Assembly (NCBI RefSeq): GCF_003350295.1
Contig: NZ_QLYY01000009.1
Location: 99,925 to 163,924, forward strand
Origin: Vibrio tetraodonis
GTDB taxonomy: Bacteria; Pseudomonadota; Gammaproteobacteria; Enterobacterales; Vibrionaceae
Direction of reading: 5' to 3'
Length of the DNA: 64,000 bases
The translations under genes were made by a program, and so were the position numbers. Numbering within the stretch: position 1 is the first letter of the stretch; each line of letters starts with the position of its first letter. The notes under the pieces were generated by a model, which was given only the letters and a program-made list of their open reading frames with translations, was not told the DNA's origin and searched no databases. Positions 1-8,478 of the stretch are shown here, piece after piece.

Positions 1-1
1 A

Positions 2-991
2 ACTAAGGCTTTTAACCGACCTATCGGGGGCTGGGATACCTCTAGTGTCACAAACATGGAGCAAATGTTCCTTTTTGCAGAAAAATTTAACCAAAACCTC
101 AACAACTGGGACACCAGTAATGTAAGCAATATGCTCGAGATATTTGCGTACGCTGCAAAGTTCAACGGAGCAATAGGTAATTGGAATACAGATAACATCA
201 CTGATATGAGCAAGATGTTCTACGATGCCGAATCCTTTAACCAAAATATCGGTAGTTGGAATACAGCTAATGTTACTAATATGAGCGAGATGTTCTCTGG
301 TGCCAAAGTCTTCAATCAGAGCATAGGAGATTGGGATACCGATCAAGTCACTGATATGAGTAAGATGTTTTACCGTGCGAGCAAATTTAACCAAAACCTC
401 AACAACTGGGATACCGCCAATGTCACCAATATGAGCGGAATGTTTCAAGCAGCAAAACCCGGTTTCATGTGGGTTAGTCCAACTTACTACGAATCTAGCT
501 TCAATGGGGATATAAGCAACTGGGACACTTCTAGTGTAACAGATATGAGTAAAATGTTTTGGAATGCTGGCGCGTTTAACCAAGATATAGGCAGGTGGAA
601 TACCTCTAGTGTCACTAATATGGCAGTAATGTTTAAACAAGCAAAGGCCTTTAATAGAGACATAGGAAGATGGGACACGTCAAGAGTTACAAATTTGGGT
701 TCCATGTTTTTTGTGGCCGAAAATTTCAACCAAGATATAGGCAACTGGGATACATCAAACGTCACCAATATGAATGAAATGTTTTCTGAAGCTTATCGCT
801 TTAACCAGGATATTAGTCGCTGGGATACTTCAAACGTGGTAAATATGCATCAAATGTTCGCGAGCGCTAGAAACTTCAGTCAAAACCTTAGCGGCTGGAA
901 TGTAGATAAAGTAGGCGCGACTCATATGCTGTTTTTATTCGACTATCAAAGCGCCCTTACTTCTGACCAGATCCCCCCTTTCAATTATTGA
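2..991 (+). CDS. BspA-like DUF285 repeat surface protein, 5' end cut by window edge
   Basis: The reading frame is open from base 2, and the first codons already encode a repeat (FNRPIGGWDT), so the gene begins before the window and the ATG at 56 is internal. The visible part holds eleven repeats of about 25 residues with the pattern FNQxIGxWDTSxVTxMxxMF, typical of the BspA/DUF285 leucine-rich-like family. A twelfth, degenerate unit precedes the end. One repeat carries an insertion of about 14 residues (AAKPGFMWVSPTYYES). The C-terminal tail SALTSDQIPPF resembles the end of the next gene ([11 protein letters not shown]), so the two are tandem paralogues. BspA-like proteins in other bacteria are surface-exposed and often adhesive. 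That role is an inference here. Confidence 0.85.
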   Translation, partial: TKAFNRPIGGWDTSSVTNMEQMFLFAEKFNQNLNNWDTSNVSNMLEIFAYAAKFNGAIGNWNTDNITDMSKMFYDAESFNQNIGSWNTANVTNMSEMFSGAKVFNQSIGDWDTDQVTDMSKMFYRASKFNQNLNNWDTANVTNMSGMFQAAKPGFMWVSPTYYESSFNGDISNWDTSSVTDMSKMFWNAGAFNQDIGRWNTSSVTNMAVMFKQAKAFNRDIGRWDTSRVTNLGSMFFVAENFNQDIGNWDTSNVTNMNEMFSEAYRFNQDISRWDTSNVVNMHQMFASARNFSQNLSGWNVDKVGATHMLFLFDYQSALTSDQIPPFNY

Positions 992-1049
992 GACTGCTTT
1001 GATAATAGATCCTCCTTTCAACCTTAAATACTAACACATTCTAACCAAC

Positions 1050-1067
1050 GGCCAGCAAGCGCTGGCC
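1050..1067 (+). terminator. Hairpin after first BspA-like gene
   Basis: Perfect 7-bp stem GGCCAGC / GCTGGCC with a four-base loop, 58 bases after the stop codon, followed by a pyrimidine-rich but not T-pure tract. A related GGCCAGC hairpin follows the second paralogue, as expected if gene and terminator were duplicated together. Confidence 0.5.
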
Positions 1068-1087
1068 TTCTCCTCCACCCAACAAAA

Positions 1088-1116
1088 TTGACACATCAAT
1101 CATTATTAATTAAGTA
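1088..1116 (+). promoter_or_regulatory. Candidate sigma-70 promoter for second BspA-like gene
   Basis: TTGACA (1088-1093) and TAAGTA (1111-1116) are separated by 17 bases. It lies in the 339-base gap between the two repeat genes. This would leave a leader of about 210 bases. The -10 is weak and other AT-rich hexamers lie closer to the gene. Apart from this and the preceding hairpin I see nothing in the gap. Confidence 0.3.
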
Positions 1117-1330
1117 ATTCCAAACCTAGTTCTCATATCAAGACATAGAGATAAACTACACACAGTCATATATATTCATAAGCCATTGTTATCTATATTA
1201 TTAACTAGAACTAGTGTTATCAATATATCGATAGAACCCTTGCTTTCTCCTAAACAAAGGACACCTTATTTAGGCTTCGGACTTACCGATAGTTGATAGC
1301 GATTTCCACTTTAAACCTGGATAAAATTCT

Positions 1331-3652
1331 ATGATAACCAGACACTGCCTTAGTAAAGCGACCTTTGGTGGCTTGCTACTCTGCTCCTCTCATTTAGCCT
1401 ATGCTAACACGGTCACTTGCCCCAATAGTGAGCCTAACTCATCCATTAGCGCCAATGGCGCTAATTACCTCGTCGTCGATGACGTCCTGATTAGAGATCA
1501 AACGCTGCTTAACCAACTGCAAGATGGTGAAATCAGGTTTTGTACTACTCAAGTTAGCGATATGAGCGTTTTATTGGCTGAACGAAGAGAATTTAACGCC
1601 AATATTAGTAACTGGGACACGCAAAATGTCACCACCATGATTGGAATGTTCAATGGCGCTGAAAAATTTAATCAAGATATCGGTCAGTGGGATACCAGCA
1701 AGGTCACTAACATGGCATGGCTGTTTGCTGGCGCCAAAGCCTTTAATCAGGATATTGGCAACTGGAATACCGCTAACGTCACCAATATGCGTGAAATGTT
1801 TTTGGGTACGCCCTTTAACCAAAATATTGGGAATTGGAATACAGCTAAAGTGACTGATATGAGCTACATGTTCGCGGACGCTAAAGCGTTTAATCAGGAC
1901 ATCAGTCGTTGGAATACCGCTAACGTAACAAGCATGAAAGCCATGTTCTCGGTGCCTATCAGCAAACCCGATAACCCAATTCATCGCTACAAAGATATCG
2001 GATCAAACCACAAACCTTGGGGCGAGGATTTTCATTCATTTAACCAAGATATCAGTCAATGGGATACCCATAGCGTGACCGATATGAGCGAGATGTTTAA
2101 AGGAGCTTATCTATTTAACCAAGCTATTGGACGCTGGGATACGGCTAACGTAACCGATATGAGTGAAATGTTTCGCTACGCAGTGTCATTTAATCAAAAC
2201 ATTGGTCATTGGAACACCTCAAATGTCACCAGCATGAGAGGAATGTTTTCTTATAGTAATCAAGAACCGCTCTCTTTTTATTTAATGTATCCCTATCAGT
2301 TTAATCAATATATTGGCAATTGGGACACTTCCCAAGTAACCGATATGAGTGACATGTTTATGGGAGCTTACTTCTTTAACCAAAACCTTACTCGGTGGGA
2401 TACAACCAATGTCACTGATATGAGCCGGATGTTCATGTTTTTATGGGACTTTAACCAAAACATTAGTCATTGGAACACATCAAAAGTGACTAATATGCAA
2501 GAAATGTTTAGGAGAAGTCAGAAATTTACTGCCGATCTCAGCAACTGGGATACCTCAAATGTGACTAATATGAACGGCATGTTTCATTGTGCGGAAAATT
2601 TTAACCAAGCCATTGGCAGCTGGGATACATCCAAGGTGACCAATATGAGTCATATGTTCCAATATGCCTCTCGGTTTACCCAAGATATAAGTAACTGGGA
2701 CACGTCACAAGTAACCGATATGTCTTACATGTTTAATCATTCCCGTGGACATAAGGACAACTATTGCCCTAAACATGAGCTTGGATCTAACTTTAATGTA
2801 AATATAAGTGCGTGGGACACATCAAGTGTAACCAATATGAAAGGGATGTTTTGGGGGGCTACGCGCTTTAACCAGAATATCGGCACTTGGGACACCTCTA
2901 ATATCACTGATATGAGCCTTATGTTTTCAAATGCTACAGCTTTCAATCAAAATATCGGTAACTGGGATACCTCAAATGTCACTGATATCAGCCTTATGTT
3001 TAACAGAGCAACAGCATTCAATCAAAATATCGGTAAATGGGATACCTATAATGTCACTGATATGAGCTATATGTTTAGCGAAGCAAGAGCATTCAACCAA
3101 GACATCGGTAACTGGGACACCTCAAATGTCACTAACATGGCTGCGATGTTCCAAGGAAACGTCATCTTCAACCAAGACATCGGTAACTGGGACACCTCAA
3201 ATGTCACTAACATGGCTACAATGTTCACTCGGGCTGTCCAGTTTAACCGTGACATCGGTAACTGGGATACCTCTAATGTCACTAACATGTATGGTATGTT
3301 CTGGAGGGCGGAGCGCTTTAACCAAAATATTGGTAACTGGAATACCTCAAATGTCACTAGTATGGGGTTTATGTTCCAGCAAACTTACCGATTTAACCGA
3401 GACGTTGGAGGGTGGAACACCTCAAATGTCACTAACATGGATTGGATGTTTAGAAATGCCACAGCTTTCAATCAGAATATTGGTAACTGGGATACCTCTA
3501 ATGTCACTAGTATGAGTAATATGTTCAGTGGAGCTAGGACCTTTAGTCAAAACCTTAGCAAATGGGACGTGCGAAACATTGAAAGAACTACCACTGGATT
3601 TAGTGATGGCAGCGCGCTGACCCCAGCACAGCTTCCTCGTTTCAGAAATTAA
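1331..3652 (+). CDS. BspA-like DUF285 repeat surface protein
   Basis: A 773-residue protein with an N-terminal signal peptide ([14 protein letters not shown]..., probable cleavage after AYA near residue 25), so it is exported. After about 70 residues of unique sequence come 24 repeats of about 25 residues with core WDTSNVTxM, followed by a degenerate final unit (WDVRNIE). Four repeats carry longer insertions, at about residues 210-235, 315-330, 475-490 and near the N-terminal boundary. The C-terminal third has nearly identical repeats at DNA level. No sortase signal, transmembrane anchor or autotransporter barrel is visible, so surface attachment is unclear. The family (PF03382, BspA-like) is known from Mycoplasma, Treponema, Tannerella and some marine bacteria. 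Adhesion or host/particle interaction is inferred, not shown. Confidence 0.88.
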   Translation: MITRHCLSKATFGGLLLCSSHLAYANTVTCPNSEPNSSISANGANYLVVDDVLIRDQTLLNQLQDGEIRFCTTQVSDMSVLLAERREFNANISNWDTQNVTTMIGMFNGAEKFNQDIGQWDTSKVTNMAWLFAGAKAFNQDIGNWNTANVTNMREMFLGTPFNQNIGNWNTAKVTDMSYMFADAKAFNQDISRWNTANVTSMKAMFSVPISKPDNPIHRYKDIGSNHKPWGEDFHSFNQDISQWDTHSVTDMSEMFKGAYLFNQAIGRWDTANVTDMSEMFRYAVSFNQNIGHWNTSNVTSMRGMFSYSNQEPLSFYLMYPYQFNQYIGNWDTSQVTDMSDMFMGAYFFNQNLTRWDTTNVTDMSRMFMFLWDFNQNISHWNTSKVTNMQEMFRRSQKFTADLSNWDTSNVTNMNGMFHCAENFNQAIGSWDTSKVTNMSHMFQYASRFTQDISNWDTSQVTDMSYMFNHSRGHKDNYCPKHELGSNFNVNISAWDTSSVTNMKGMFWGATRFNQNIGTWDTSNITDMSLMFSNATAFNQNIGNWDTSNVTDISLMFNRATAFNQNIGKWDTYNVTDMSYMFSEARAFNQDIGNWDTSNVTNMAAMFQGNVIFNQDIGNWDTSNVTNMATMFTRAVQFNRDIGNWDTSNVTNMYGMFWRAERFNQNIGNWNTSNVTSMGFMFQQTYRFNRDVGGWNTSNVTNMDWMFRNATAFNQNIGNWDTSNVTSMSNMFSGARTFSQNLSKWDVRNIERTTTGFSDGSALTPAQLPRFRN
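2860..3540 (+). repeat. Tandem ~75-bp coding repeats in second BspA-like gene
   Basis: Nine consecutive copies of a roughly 75-bp unit. Each contains a sequence close to GGTAACTGGGACACCTCAAA followed by TGTCACTAAC. Copies around 3100-3300 differ by only a few bases, while upstream copies in the same gene have drifted further. This suggests recent unequal exchange or slippage in the 3' part of the gene. Confidence 0.75.
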
Positions 3653-3665
3653 ACCATTATTGAAT

Positions 3666-3689
3666 AATGGCCAGCCTTTGCTGGCCATT
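3666..3689 (+). terminator. Terminator hairpin after second BspA-like gene
   Basis: Perfect 10-bp stem AATGGCCAGC / GCTGGCCATT with a 4-base loop, 14 bases after the stop codon. The following T-tract is poor. Confidence 0.6.
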
Positions 3690-3758
3690 GATACAAAAGC
3701 GGTAGCAGCGACCTAAGTGGTTCAATGTACACTCCGGGGAGAAAAATCAGACATAAAA

Positions 3759-3779
3759 AAACCGCCTACAAGGCGGTTT
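3759..3779 (-). terminator. Rho-independent terminator of the tRNA cluster
   Basis: Stem AAACCGCCT / AGGCGGTTT with a 3-base loop. On the minus strand it is followed by a run of T (the A-run at 3755-3760), directly after the last tRNA gene. Confidence 0.8.
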
Positions 3780-3784
3780 AATTT

Positions 3785-3860
3785 TGGAGCGACACACGAG
3801 GTTCGAACTCGTGACCTCAACCTTGGCAAGGTTGCGCTCTACCAACTGAGCTAGTGTCGC
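3785..3860 (-). tRNA. glyW: tRNA-Gly(GCC), copy 2
   Basis: A 76-base cloverleaf with encoded CCA. The anticodon loop reads TTGCCAA (anticodon GCC), with a T-loop GTTCGAA and acceptor stem GCGACAC. It is the last tRNA of the cluster and identical in sequence to the copy at 4032-4107. Confidence 0.97.
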
Positions 3861-3873
3861 GTAATAGGTTAGA

Positions 3874-3960
3874 TGGTGCCCCGGGCCGGACTTGAACCGG
3901 CACAGCGCGAACGCCGAGGGATTTTAAATCCCTTGTGTCTACCAATTCCACCACCAGGGC
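3874..3960 (-). tRNA. leuZ: tRNA-Leu(TAA)
   Basis: An 87-base class II tRNA with a long variable arm. The anticodon loop TTTAAAA gives anticodon TAA. Acceptor GCCCTGG pairs with CCGGGGC, and CCA is encoded. It lies between the two tRNA-Gly genes. Confidence 0.96.
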
Positions 3961-4031
3961 ACGCAAATCTAAAACTTGCGATGGAGACACCATCATTGAT
4001 AATGATTGTTGGTCATCACTATCTTAAAATT

Positions 4032-4107
4032 TGGAGCGACACACGAGGTTCGAACTCGTGACCTCAACCTTGGCAAGGTTGCGCTCTACCAACTGAGCTA
4101 GTGTCGC
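4032..4107 (-). tRNA. glyW: tRNA-Gly(GCC), copy 1
   Basis: A 76-base tRNA with anticodon GCC and encoded CCA, identical to the copy at 3785-3860. It sits three bases downstream of tRNA-Cys in the same transcript. Confidence 0.97.
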
Positions 4108-4110
4108 AAA

Positions 4111-4184
4111 TGGAGGCGCGTCCCGGAGTCGAACCGAGGTCCACGGATTTGCAATCCGCTGCATAGCCACTCTGCCAACGCGCC
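4111..4184 (-). tRNA. cysT: tRNA-Cys(GCA)
   Basis: A 74-base tRNA with anticodon loop TTGCAAA (anticodon GCA), acceptor GGCGCGT and encoded CCA. It is first in the cluster. The E. coli order pgsA-glyW-cysT-leuZ contains the same three isoacceptors next to the same gene. Confidence 0.97.
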
Positions 4185-4240
4185 GTCGTAACTCCAATCG
4201 TCCCGCTTCTTTTACTGCGTTCCTCTTGGGTACGGGATGC

Positions 4241-4268
4241 ATTCTACGGATTCGAATTAATGAGTCAA
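4241..4268 (-). promoter_or_regulatory. Promoter of the tRNA cluster
   Basis: On the minus strand TTGACT (4268-4263), a 16-base spacer and TAGAAT (4246-4241), then a GC-rich discriminator (GCATCCCG). This is the arrangement expected of a growth-rate and ppGpp controlled stable-RNA promoter. It stands about 57 bases upstream of tRNA-Cys. Confidence 0.7.
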
Positions 4269-4394
4269 CACTATTTTTAATTTTTTGAATCGTTTGTCTA
4301 ATTAAGCGTCAAAAAGCGTTAATTTGGTTAATTTAGTCGCATAAATTCGTTGAATTTAACTAAGTTAGCTGTCGTAAAGTCTATGCGATAACAA

Positions 4395-4418
4395 AAAAAC
4401 GGGCCTAAGCCCGTTTTT
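4395..4418 (-). terminator. Terminator after pgsA
   Basis: Stem AAAAACGGGC / GCCCGTTTTT with loop CTAA. It is symmetrical, so it could work on both strands, and its outer edge touches the pgsA stop codon. It separates the uvrY-uvrC-pgsA transcript from the tRNA promoter. Confidence 0.85.
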
Positions 4419-4975
4419 CAATGGTGTTCCTCATTGAGGAGATCATCTTTAGCAGCAATCAGATATTGAGCCATTGACCAGTAGGTCAGCACAGTCGCCA
4501 CATATAGGCTAATATATCCCAGCCATATCATCCAATCATCATATCGCCAAATAAGCACCCACAAGGCAAACATCTGGCTGAGCGTTTTTACTTTGCCTAC
4601 CCAAGAAACAGCGACGCTGGCGCGTTTGCCTATCTCAGCCATCCACTCTCGAAGCGCCGAGATAATTATTTCACGAGCAATCATAGTCACCGCAGGAATC
4701 GTCACCCAAATACTATGATAATGCTCAGTAATTAAAATCAGGGCGCTCGCGACAAGCACTTTATCGGCTACGGGATCGATAAAAGCGCCAAAGCGAGACA
4801 TTTGTCCAAGCTTGCGTGCGAGCATCCCATCAAGCCAATCAGTGAAACCCGCGACCCAAAACACCATGGCAGCGGCAAAAGGTGCCCAACTGTAGGGAAG
4901 ATAAAAAACAACGACAAACACTGGAATAAGAAGAAGTCGTAATAGAGATAAAATGTTTGGGATCGTTAAACGCAT
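4418..4975 (-). CDS. pgsA: CDP-diacylglycerol-glycerol-3-phosphate 3-phosphatidyltransferase
   Basis: This inner-membrane enzyme makes phosphatidylglycerol phosphate from CDP-diacylglycerol and glycerol-3-phosphate, the committed step to phosphatidylglycerol and cardiolipin. The 185-residue length is normal for the family. The CDP-alcohol phosphotransferase motif is complete at about residues 48-70 (DG..AR........G...D...D, seen as DGMLAR, then GAFIDPVAD). Several hydrophobic segments follow. It lies 83 bases downstream of uvrC on the same strand, as in E. coli, followed by the tRNA cluster. Its product feeds the cardiolipin synthase encoded at 27.4 kb. Confidence 0.95.
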   Translation of the reverse strand: MRLTIPNILSLLRLLLIPVFVVVFYLPYSWAPFAAAMVFWVAGFTDWLDGMLARKLGQMSRFGAFIDPVADKVLVASALILITEHYHSIWVTIPAVTMIAREIIISALREWMAEIGKRASVAVSWVGKVKTLSQMFALWVLIWRYDDWMIWLGYISLYVATVLTYWSMAQYLIAAKDDLLNEEHH

Positions 4976-5058
4976 ATTTATTGAGACTCTTATCGTTTGC
5001 GTATCGTTATTGTTCTGTTCACTGCTTCACAACAGGACTCTATGGTGCGTGATTTTTT

Positions 5059-6891
5059 CTATTGTTTCAATGCTTGATAAATGTTTTCTGCTAAAGAGAT
5101 ACTAATCCCTGGAACTTTGGCGATTTCTTCCACGCTTGCGCGGCGAAGCTCTTGCAGCCCACCCATAAACTTAAGCAAAGACTGACGACGTTTGGGCCCG
5201 ACGCCTTCTACACCTTCCAACACACTGGTTTTTCTGGTTTTACCACGTTTTGCTCTGTGACCTGCTATGGCATGATTGTGGCTTTCATCTCGAATGTGCT
5301 GCATTAAATGCAGTGCAGGCGCATCGCTTGGCAAGTGAAACTCTTCTCCTTGCGGTGTAATTAACGTCTCTAGACCGGGTTTTCGAGTCACACCTTTAGC
5401 AATGCCTATCAAACGAGGACGTTTTGGCCAGTCATGCCAATAGTTGGAAATAATGTCGACGGCACGATTAAGCTGCCCTTTTCCACCATCAATAAATACA
5501 ATATCTGGGATTCTTTCCACATCGATTTGTTTCGAGTAACGGCGTTCAAGCACTTGCCCCATGGCGGCATAATCATCGCCACCGGTAATTCCGGTGATGT
5601 TATAGCGCCGATATTCCTGTTTTAGCGGCCCTTCTTGGTTGAACACCACACAAGAAGCAATGGTACTTTCACCTTGAGTATGAGAGATATCAAAACATTC
5701 CATCCGCAAGATACTATCCATATTGAGCAGTTCTCGAAGCGCCTTGAAGCGCTGCGAAATGGTCATTTTATGATTGATTTTGCTGGTCACCGCCGTCAAG
5801 GCATTGGTATTAGCCAGTTTTAGATATCGCGCCCTTGGACCAGTTGGATTCATATGAAAATGAATCTTACGCCCTGCGATATCACCTAGCGCTTGTTGCA
5901 GTGGTTTCGCATCATCAATCAAATCAGCATTAGCAATAATTCTTGCGGGAATAGTACGTGCTTCGTTATGACTCAAGTAGTACTGACTAAGAAAGCTGTA
6001 GAAGACTTCTTGCTGGCTTGTATTACTGGGGATTTTGGGAAAGTGGCTGCGACTGCCGAGTACTTTACCTTGGCGAATCATTAAAATATGAATGCACGCG
6101 ACACCATTTTCTTGAGCAAAGCCAAGCACATCCATATCTTCTTGAGAGTCATGAGACACAAACTGCTGCTCTTGGACACGGCGTATCGCCTGTATTTGGT
6201 CGCGCAGCTTTGCGGCGTCTTCAAATCTAAGTTGTTGGCTCGCTAGCTCCATCTTTTCAACAAGTGTAGAGAGGACTTGCTGATCTTTACCTTGCAGAAA
6301 TAATCGAACCAAATGAACTAACTCTGCATAATCTTTATCTGAGATGATGTCACTAACACAAGGCCCTGCGCAGCGGCCTATTTGGTACATCAAACAGGGC
6401 CGAGTACGATTACTGTACACAGTGTCTTCACACTGTCTCATAGGAAGAATTTTTTGGATCAAATGCAGTGTTTCACGCACCGCTCCTGAATCTGGATAAG
6501 GCCCGAAGTACTCTCCCTTGCGTTTCTTTGCCCCGCGATGCATCGAAAGTCGAGGGTGTTTGTGGCCACTGATAAATATGTACGGGTAGGATTTATCATC
6601 CCTTAGCAACACATTGTATTTGGGCAAGTATTGCTTAATGTAGTTGTGCTCTAATATCAGAGCTTCAGTTTCTGTATGAGTGACAGTGACATCAATTTGA
6701 GCAATATTGCTCACTAGTGCACGAGTTTTTTCACTATCAACTTTGGTACGAAAGTAACTAGAAAGGCGTTTTTTGAGGTCTTTGGCTTTTCCTACATAGA
6801 TCACAACAGCCTCAGCGTTATACATTCTGTACACGCCGGGCTGATGGGTGACCGTCTTTAAAAAAGAAGCCGAATCAAAAGGGTCGGTCAC
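5059..6891 (-). CDS. uvrC: Excinuclease ABC subunit C
   Basis: Nucleotide excision repair nuclease that cuts both sides of a lesion in the UvrABC complex. The protein has 610 residues, as usual for the family. In order it has an N-terminal GIY-YIG domain (GVYRMYN...[14 protein letters not shown], residues 19-45) and a cysteine cluster near 150-180. A UvrB-binding UVR motif follows at about 204-239, then the RNase H-like C-terminal nuclease and a terminal helix-hairpin-helix pair ([27 protein letters not shown]). The start codon is GTG and overlaps the uvrY stop by one base (TAGTG), so the two are translationally coupled. Confidence 0.96.
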   Translation of the reverse strand: MTDPFDSASFLKTVTHQPGVYRMYNAEAVVIYVGKAKDLKKRLSSYFRTKVDSEKTRALVSNIAQIDVTVTHTETEALILEHNYIKQYLPKYNVLLRDDKSYPYIFISGHKHPRLSMHRGAKKRKGEYFGPYPDSGAVRETLHLIQKILPMRQCEDTVYSNRTRPCLMYQIGRCAGPCVSDIISDKDYAELVHLVRLFLQGKDQQVLSTLVEKMELASQQLRFEDAAKLRDQIQAIRRVQEQQFVSHDSQEDMDVLGFAQENGVACIHILMIRQGKVLGSRSHFPKIPSNTSQQEVFYSFLSQYYLSHNEARTIPARIIANADLIDDAKPLQQALGDIAGRKIHFHMNPTGPRARYLKLANTNALTAVTSKINHKMTISQRFKALRELLNMDSILRMECFDISHTQGESTIASCVVFNQEGPLKQEYRRYNITGITGGDDYAAMGQVLERRYSKQIDVERIPDIVFIDGGKGQLNRAVDIISNYWHDWPKRPRLIGIAKGVTRKPGLETLITPQGEEFHLPSDAPALHLMQHIRDESHNHAIAGHRAKRGKTRKTSVLEGVEGVGPKRRQSLLKFMGGLQELRRASVEEIAKVPGISISLAENIYQALKQ

Positions 6892-7535
6892 TACAAAGTC
6901 TCAGTATCTAACATTCCATGGCGAATGGCTAAATGGGTCAGCTCAACATCACCATTAATACCAAGCTTGTTAAATAATCGATATCGGTAACTGTTCACTG
7001 TTTTAGGACTTAAGTTAAGTTGCTCGGATATATCGGTAACTTTTTGTCCTTTGGTGATCATCATCATTATTTGCAACTCACGCTCAGAAAGCTCTGCAAA
7101 CGGATTCTCTGATGCAGAAGAAAATTGGCTCAACGCCATCTGCTGCGCGATATCAGGAGAGATATAACGCTGACCACTATTTACAATACGTATTGCGTTG
7201 ACCATTTCATCTGGCCCCGCCCCTTTTGTCAGGTACCCTGCCGCACCTGCTTGCATCACTTTGGTTGGAAACGGATTCTCCGTATGAACAGTTAAAACGA
7301 TGATCTTCACATCAGGATTAAAACGCAAGATTTTCTTGGTTGACTCTAAGCCCCCAATACCCGGCATATTCATATCCATTAAAATGACATCGGTATGATT
7401 TGCCCGACACCACTTTACTGCGTCTTCACCGCTTTCAGCTTCCCCTGCTACGTTCATTCCACGGACGTCTTCAATAATACGTCGTATCCCTGTGCGAACC
7501 AGCTCGTGATCATCTACAAGGAAAACATTTATCAA
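6891..7535 (-). CDS. uvrY: Response regulator UvrY/VarA (GacA family)
   Basis: A cytoplasmic response regulator of the BarA/VarS-UvrY/VarA system, which in Vibrio drives the Csr small RNAs. It has a receiver domain (VDDHE acid pocket, phospho-acceptor in ILMDMNMPG, Lys in the KGAG region) and a LuxR-type helix-turn-helix ([19 protein letters not shown]). I place the start at the TTG at 7535 ([11 protein letters not shown]), because it is preceded by GGAG eight bases upstream and gives the 214-residue family length. An in-frame ATG at 7574 would add 13 residues with no homology. The cognate sensor is not in this window. It overlaps uvrC by one base. Confidence 0.92.
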   Translation of the reverse strand: MINVFLVDDHELVRTGIRRIIEDVRGMNVAGEAESGEDAVKWCRANHTDVILMDMNMPGIGGLESTKKILRFNPDVKIIVLTVHTENPFPTKVMQAGAAGYLTKGAGPDEMVNAIRIVNSGQRYISPDIAQQMALSQFSSASENPFAELSERELQIMMMITKGQKVTDISEQLNLSPKTVNSYRYRLFNKLGINGDVELTHLAIRHGMLDTETL

Positions 7536-7884
7536 ACTTGTATCTCCACACTTTTTAATTCGCTCTGCAGCCACTAATAAAAATGGATAACAGCATAGCT
7601 GCTTATTCTAACCTAATTATGGTTTGTTACTTAATCTGAATATGTGCCCAAACGCAAACTTTAGCAAGTACTTATTTTCATAACTGCAGCTTAACGCCCT
7701 AATAACACAATTATTGATAATTCTAGCCGTATATTACTGTAATAGCTACAAATTCAGCTTATAAACACATTCTCTTATCAGCGCCATTGCAAGGAGCCAA
7801 AATCTAAACTATGACTACAGGGTGCATTGTTCAGCAGCACATTTTATACGGAATTATCGAGACATTATTTTCTAAGGATATGTT
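7536..7884. promoter_or_regulatory. Divergent intergenic region uvrY / DUF3015 gene
   Basis: 349 bases between divergent genes. A plausible plus-strand promoter is TTGATA (7714-7719), 18 bases, TGTAAT (7738-7743), which gives a leader of about 135 bases. The leader contains a 25-codon reading frame (7811-7888) whose TGA overlaps the ATG of the DUF3015 gene. I see no clear minus-strand promoter for uvrY. Confidence 0.35.
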
Positions 7885-8370
7885 ATGAAAAAGCTTCTAG
7901 CAGCAACAGTTTTGGCCACTACATTACCTTTGTCTGGTTTGGCACTGGCAGACTCTGATGTGGGCTGTGGTTTCGGCACCATGGTATTTGATGGTAGTGA
8001 AGGGAAAGTGCCCAAAATTCTTGCAGCAACTACAAACGGCCTATTGGGCAACCAAACTTTTGGTATTACGTTTGGTACTCTAGGTTGTGACGGTACGGGT
8101 AAAGTCACCTCTTCAGAAAAACTCGCTATGTTTATCGATGGAAACATAGATAATCTCGCTCGTGATATGGCAAAGGGTCAAGGCGAAACCTTAGCGACAC
8201 TTTCCGAAGTATGGGGAGTTGACGACGCTGACAAGGCAAGATTCAATGCGTTAGTACAAGACAACTTCTCTGATGTCTTCGTTTCAGAGAATGTTACCTC
8301 TCAAGAAGTGTTCGCTAACCTCAATAATGTCGTTGCAAGCGATAGCGAGCTTGCTCACTACGCTATCTAA
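7885..8370 (+). CDS. DUF3015 family periplasmic protein
   Basis: A 161-residue protein with a clear signal peptide (MKKLLAATVLATTLPLSGLALA, cleavage before DSDVGCG). The mature part has the two-cysteine pattern of DUF3015 (VGCGFG near residue 27 and TLGCDG near 73) and is rich in acidic residues. Function is unknown. The start is preceded by AAGGA at good spacing. It is followed by a terminator and then a DUF4105 gene in the same direction. I recall DUF3015 and DUF4105 genes as neighbours in other gammaproteobacteria, which hints at a shared envelope role, but this could not be checked here. Confidence 0.8.
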   Translation: MKKLLAATVLATTLPLSGLALADSDVGCGFGTMVFDGSEGKVPKILAATTNGLLGNQTFGITFGTLGCDGTGKVTSSEKLAMFIDGNIDNLARDMAKGQGETLATLSEVWGVDDADKARFNALVQDNFSDVFVSENVTSQEVFANLNNVVASDSELAHYAI

Positions 8371-8385
8371 ACTCGGTTACATCTT

Positions 8386-8414
8386 AATGCCACTTAGTCG
8401 AGTGGCATTTTCTC
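8386..8414 (+). terminator. Terminator after DUF3015 gene
   Basis: Stem AATGCCACT / AGTGGCATT with a 6-base loop, followed by TTTTCTCTCT. It would leave the DUF4105 gene dependent on read-through or its own promoter. Confidence 0.8.
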
Positions 8415-8478
8415 TCTATCAGCCATCAAGATAGGTCAAATTCCATCACCATCAACAAAATATAAGAAGCTTTCCTTT

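Noticed and set aside
487..768. Minus-strand frames inside the BspA-like genes (also 1571-1984, 2761-2946, 3067-3357, 3422-3688)
   Set aside because: They are the reverse of the repeats, have no ribosome-binding sites, and their repetitive products only mirror the sense repeats.
2860..3540. CRISPR-like regular repeats
   Set aside because: The ~75-bp repeats lie in an open coding frame and encode DUF285 units. There are no unique spacers and no cas genes.
3700..4260. Integration site (att) at the tRNA cluster
   Set aside because: No integrase gene and no second tRNA 3' fragment flank the BspA-like genes in this window.
7535..7574. Longer uvrY starting at the ATG at 7574
   Set aside because: The extra 13 residues do not belong to the family, and a GGAG sits correctly before the TTG at 7535.
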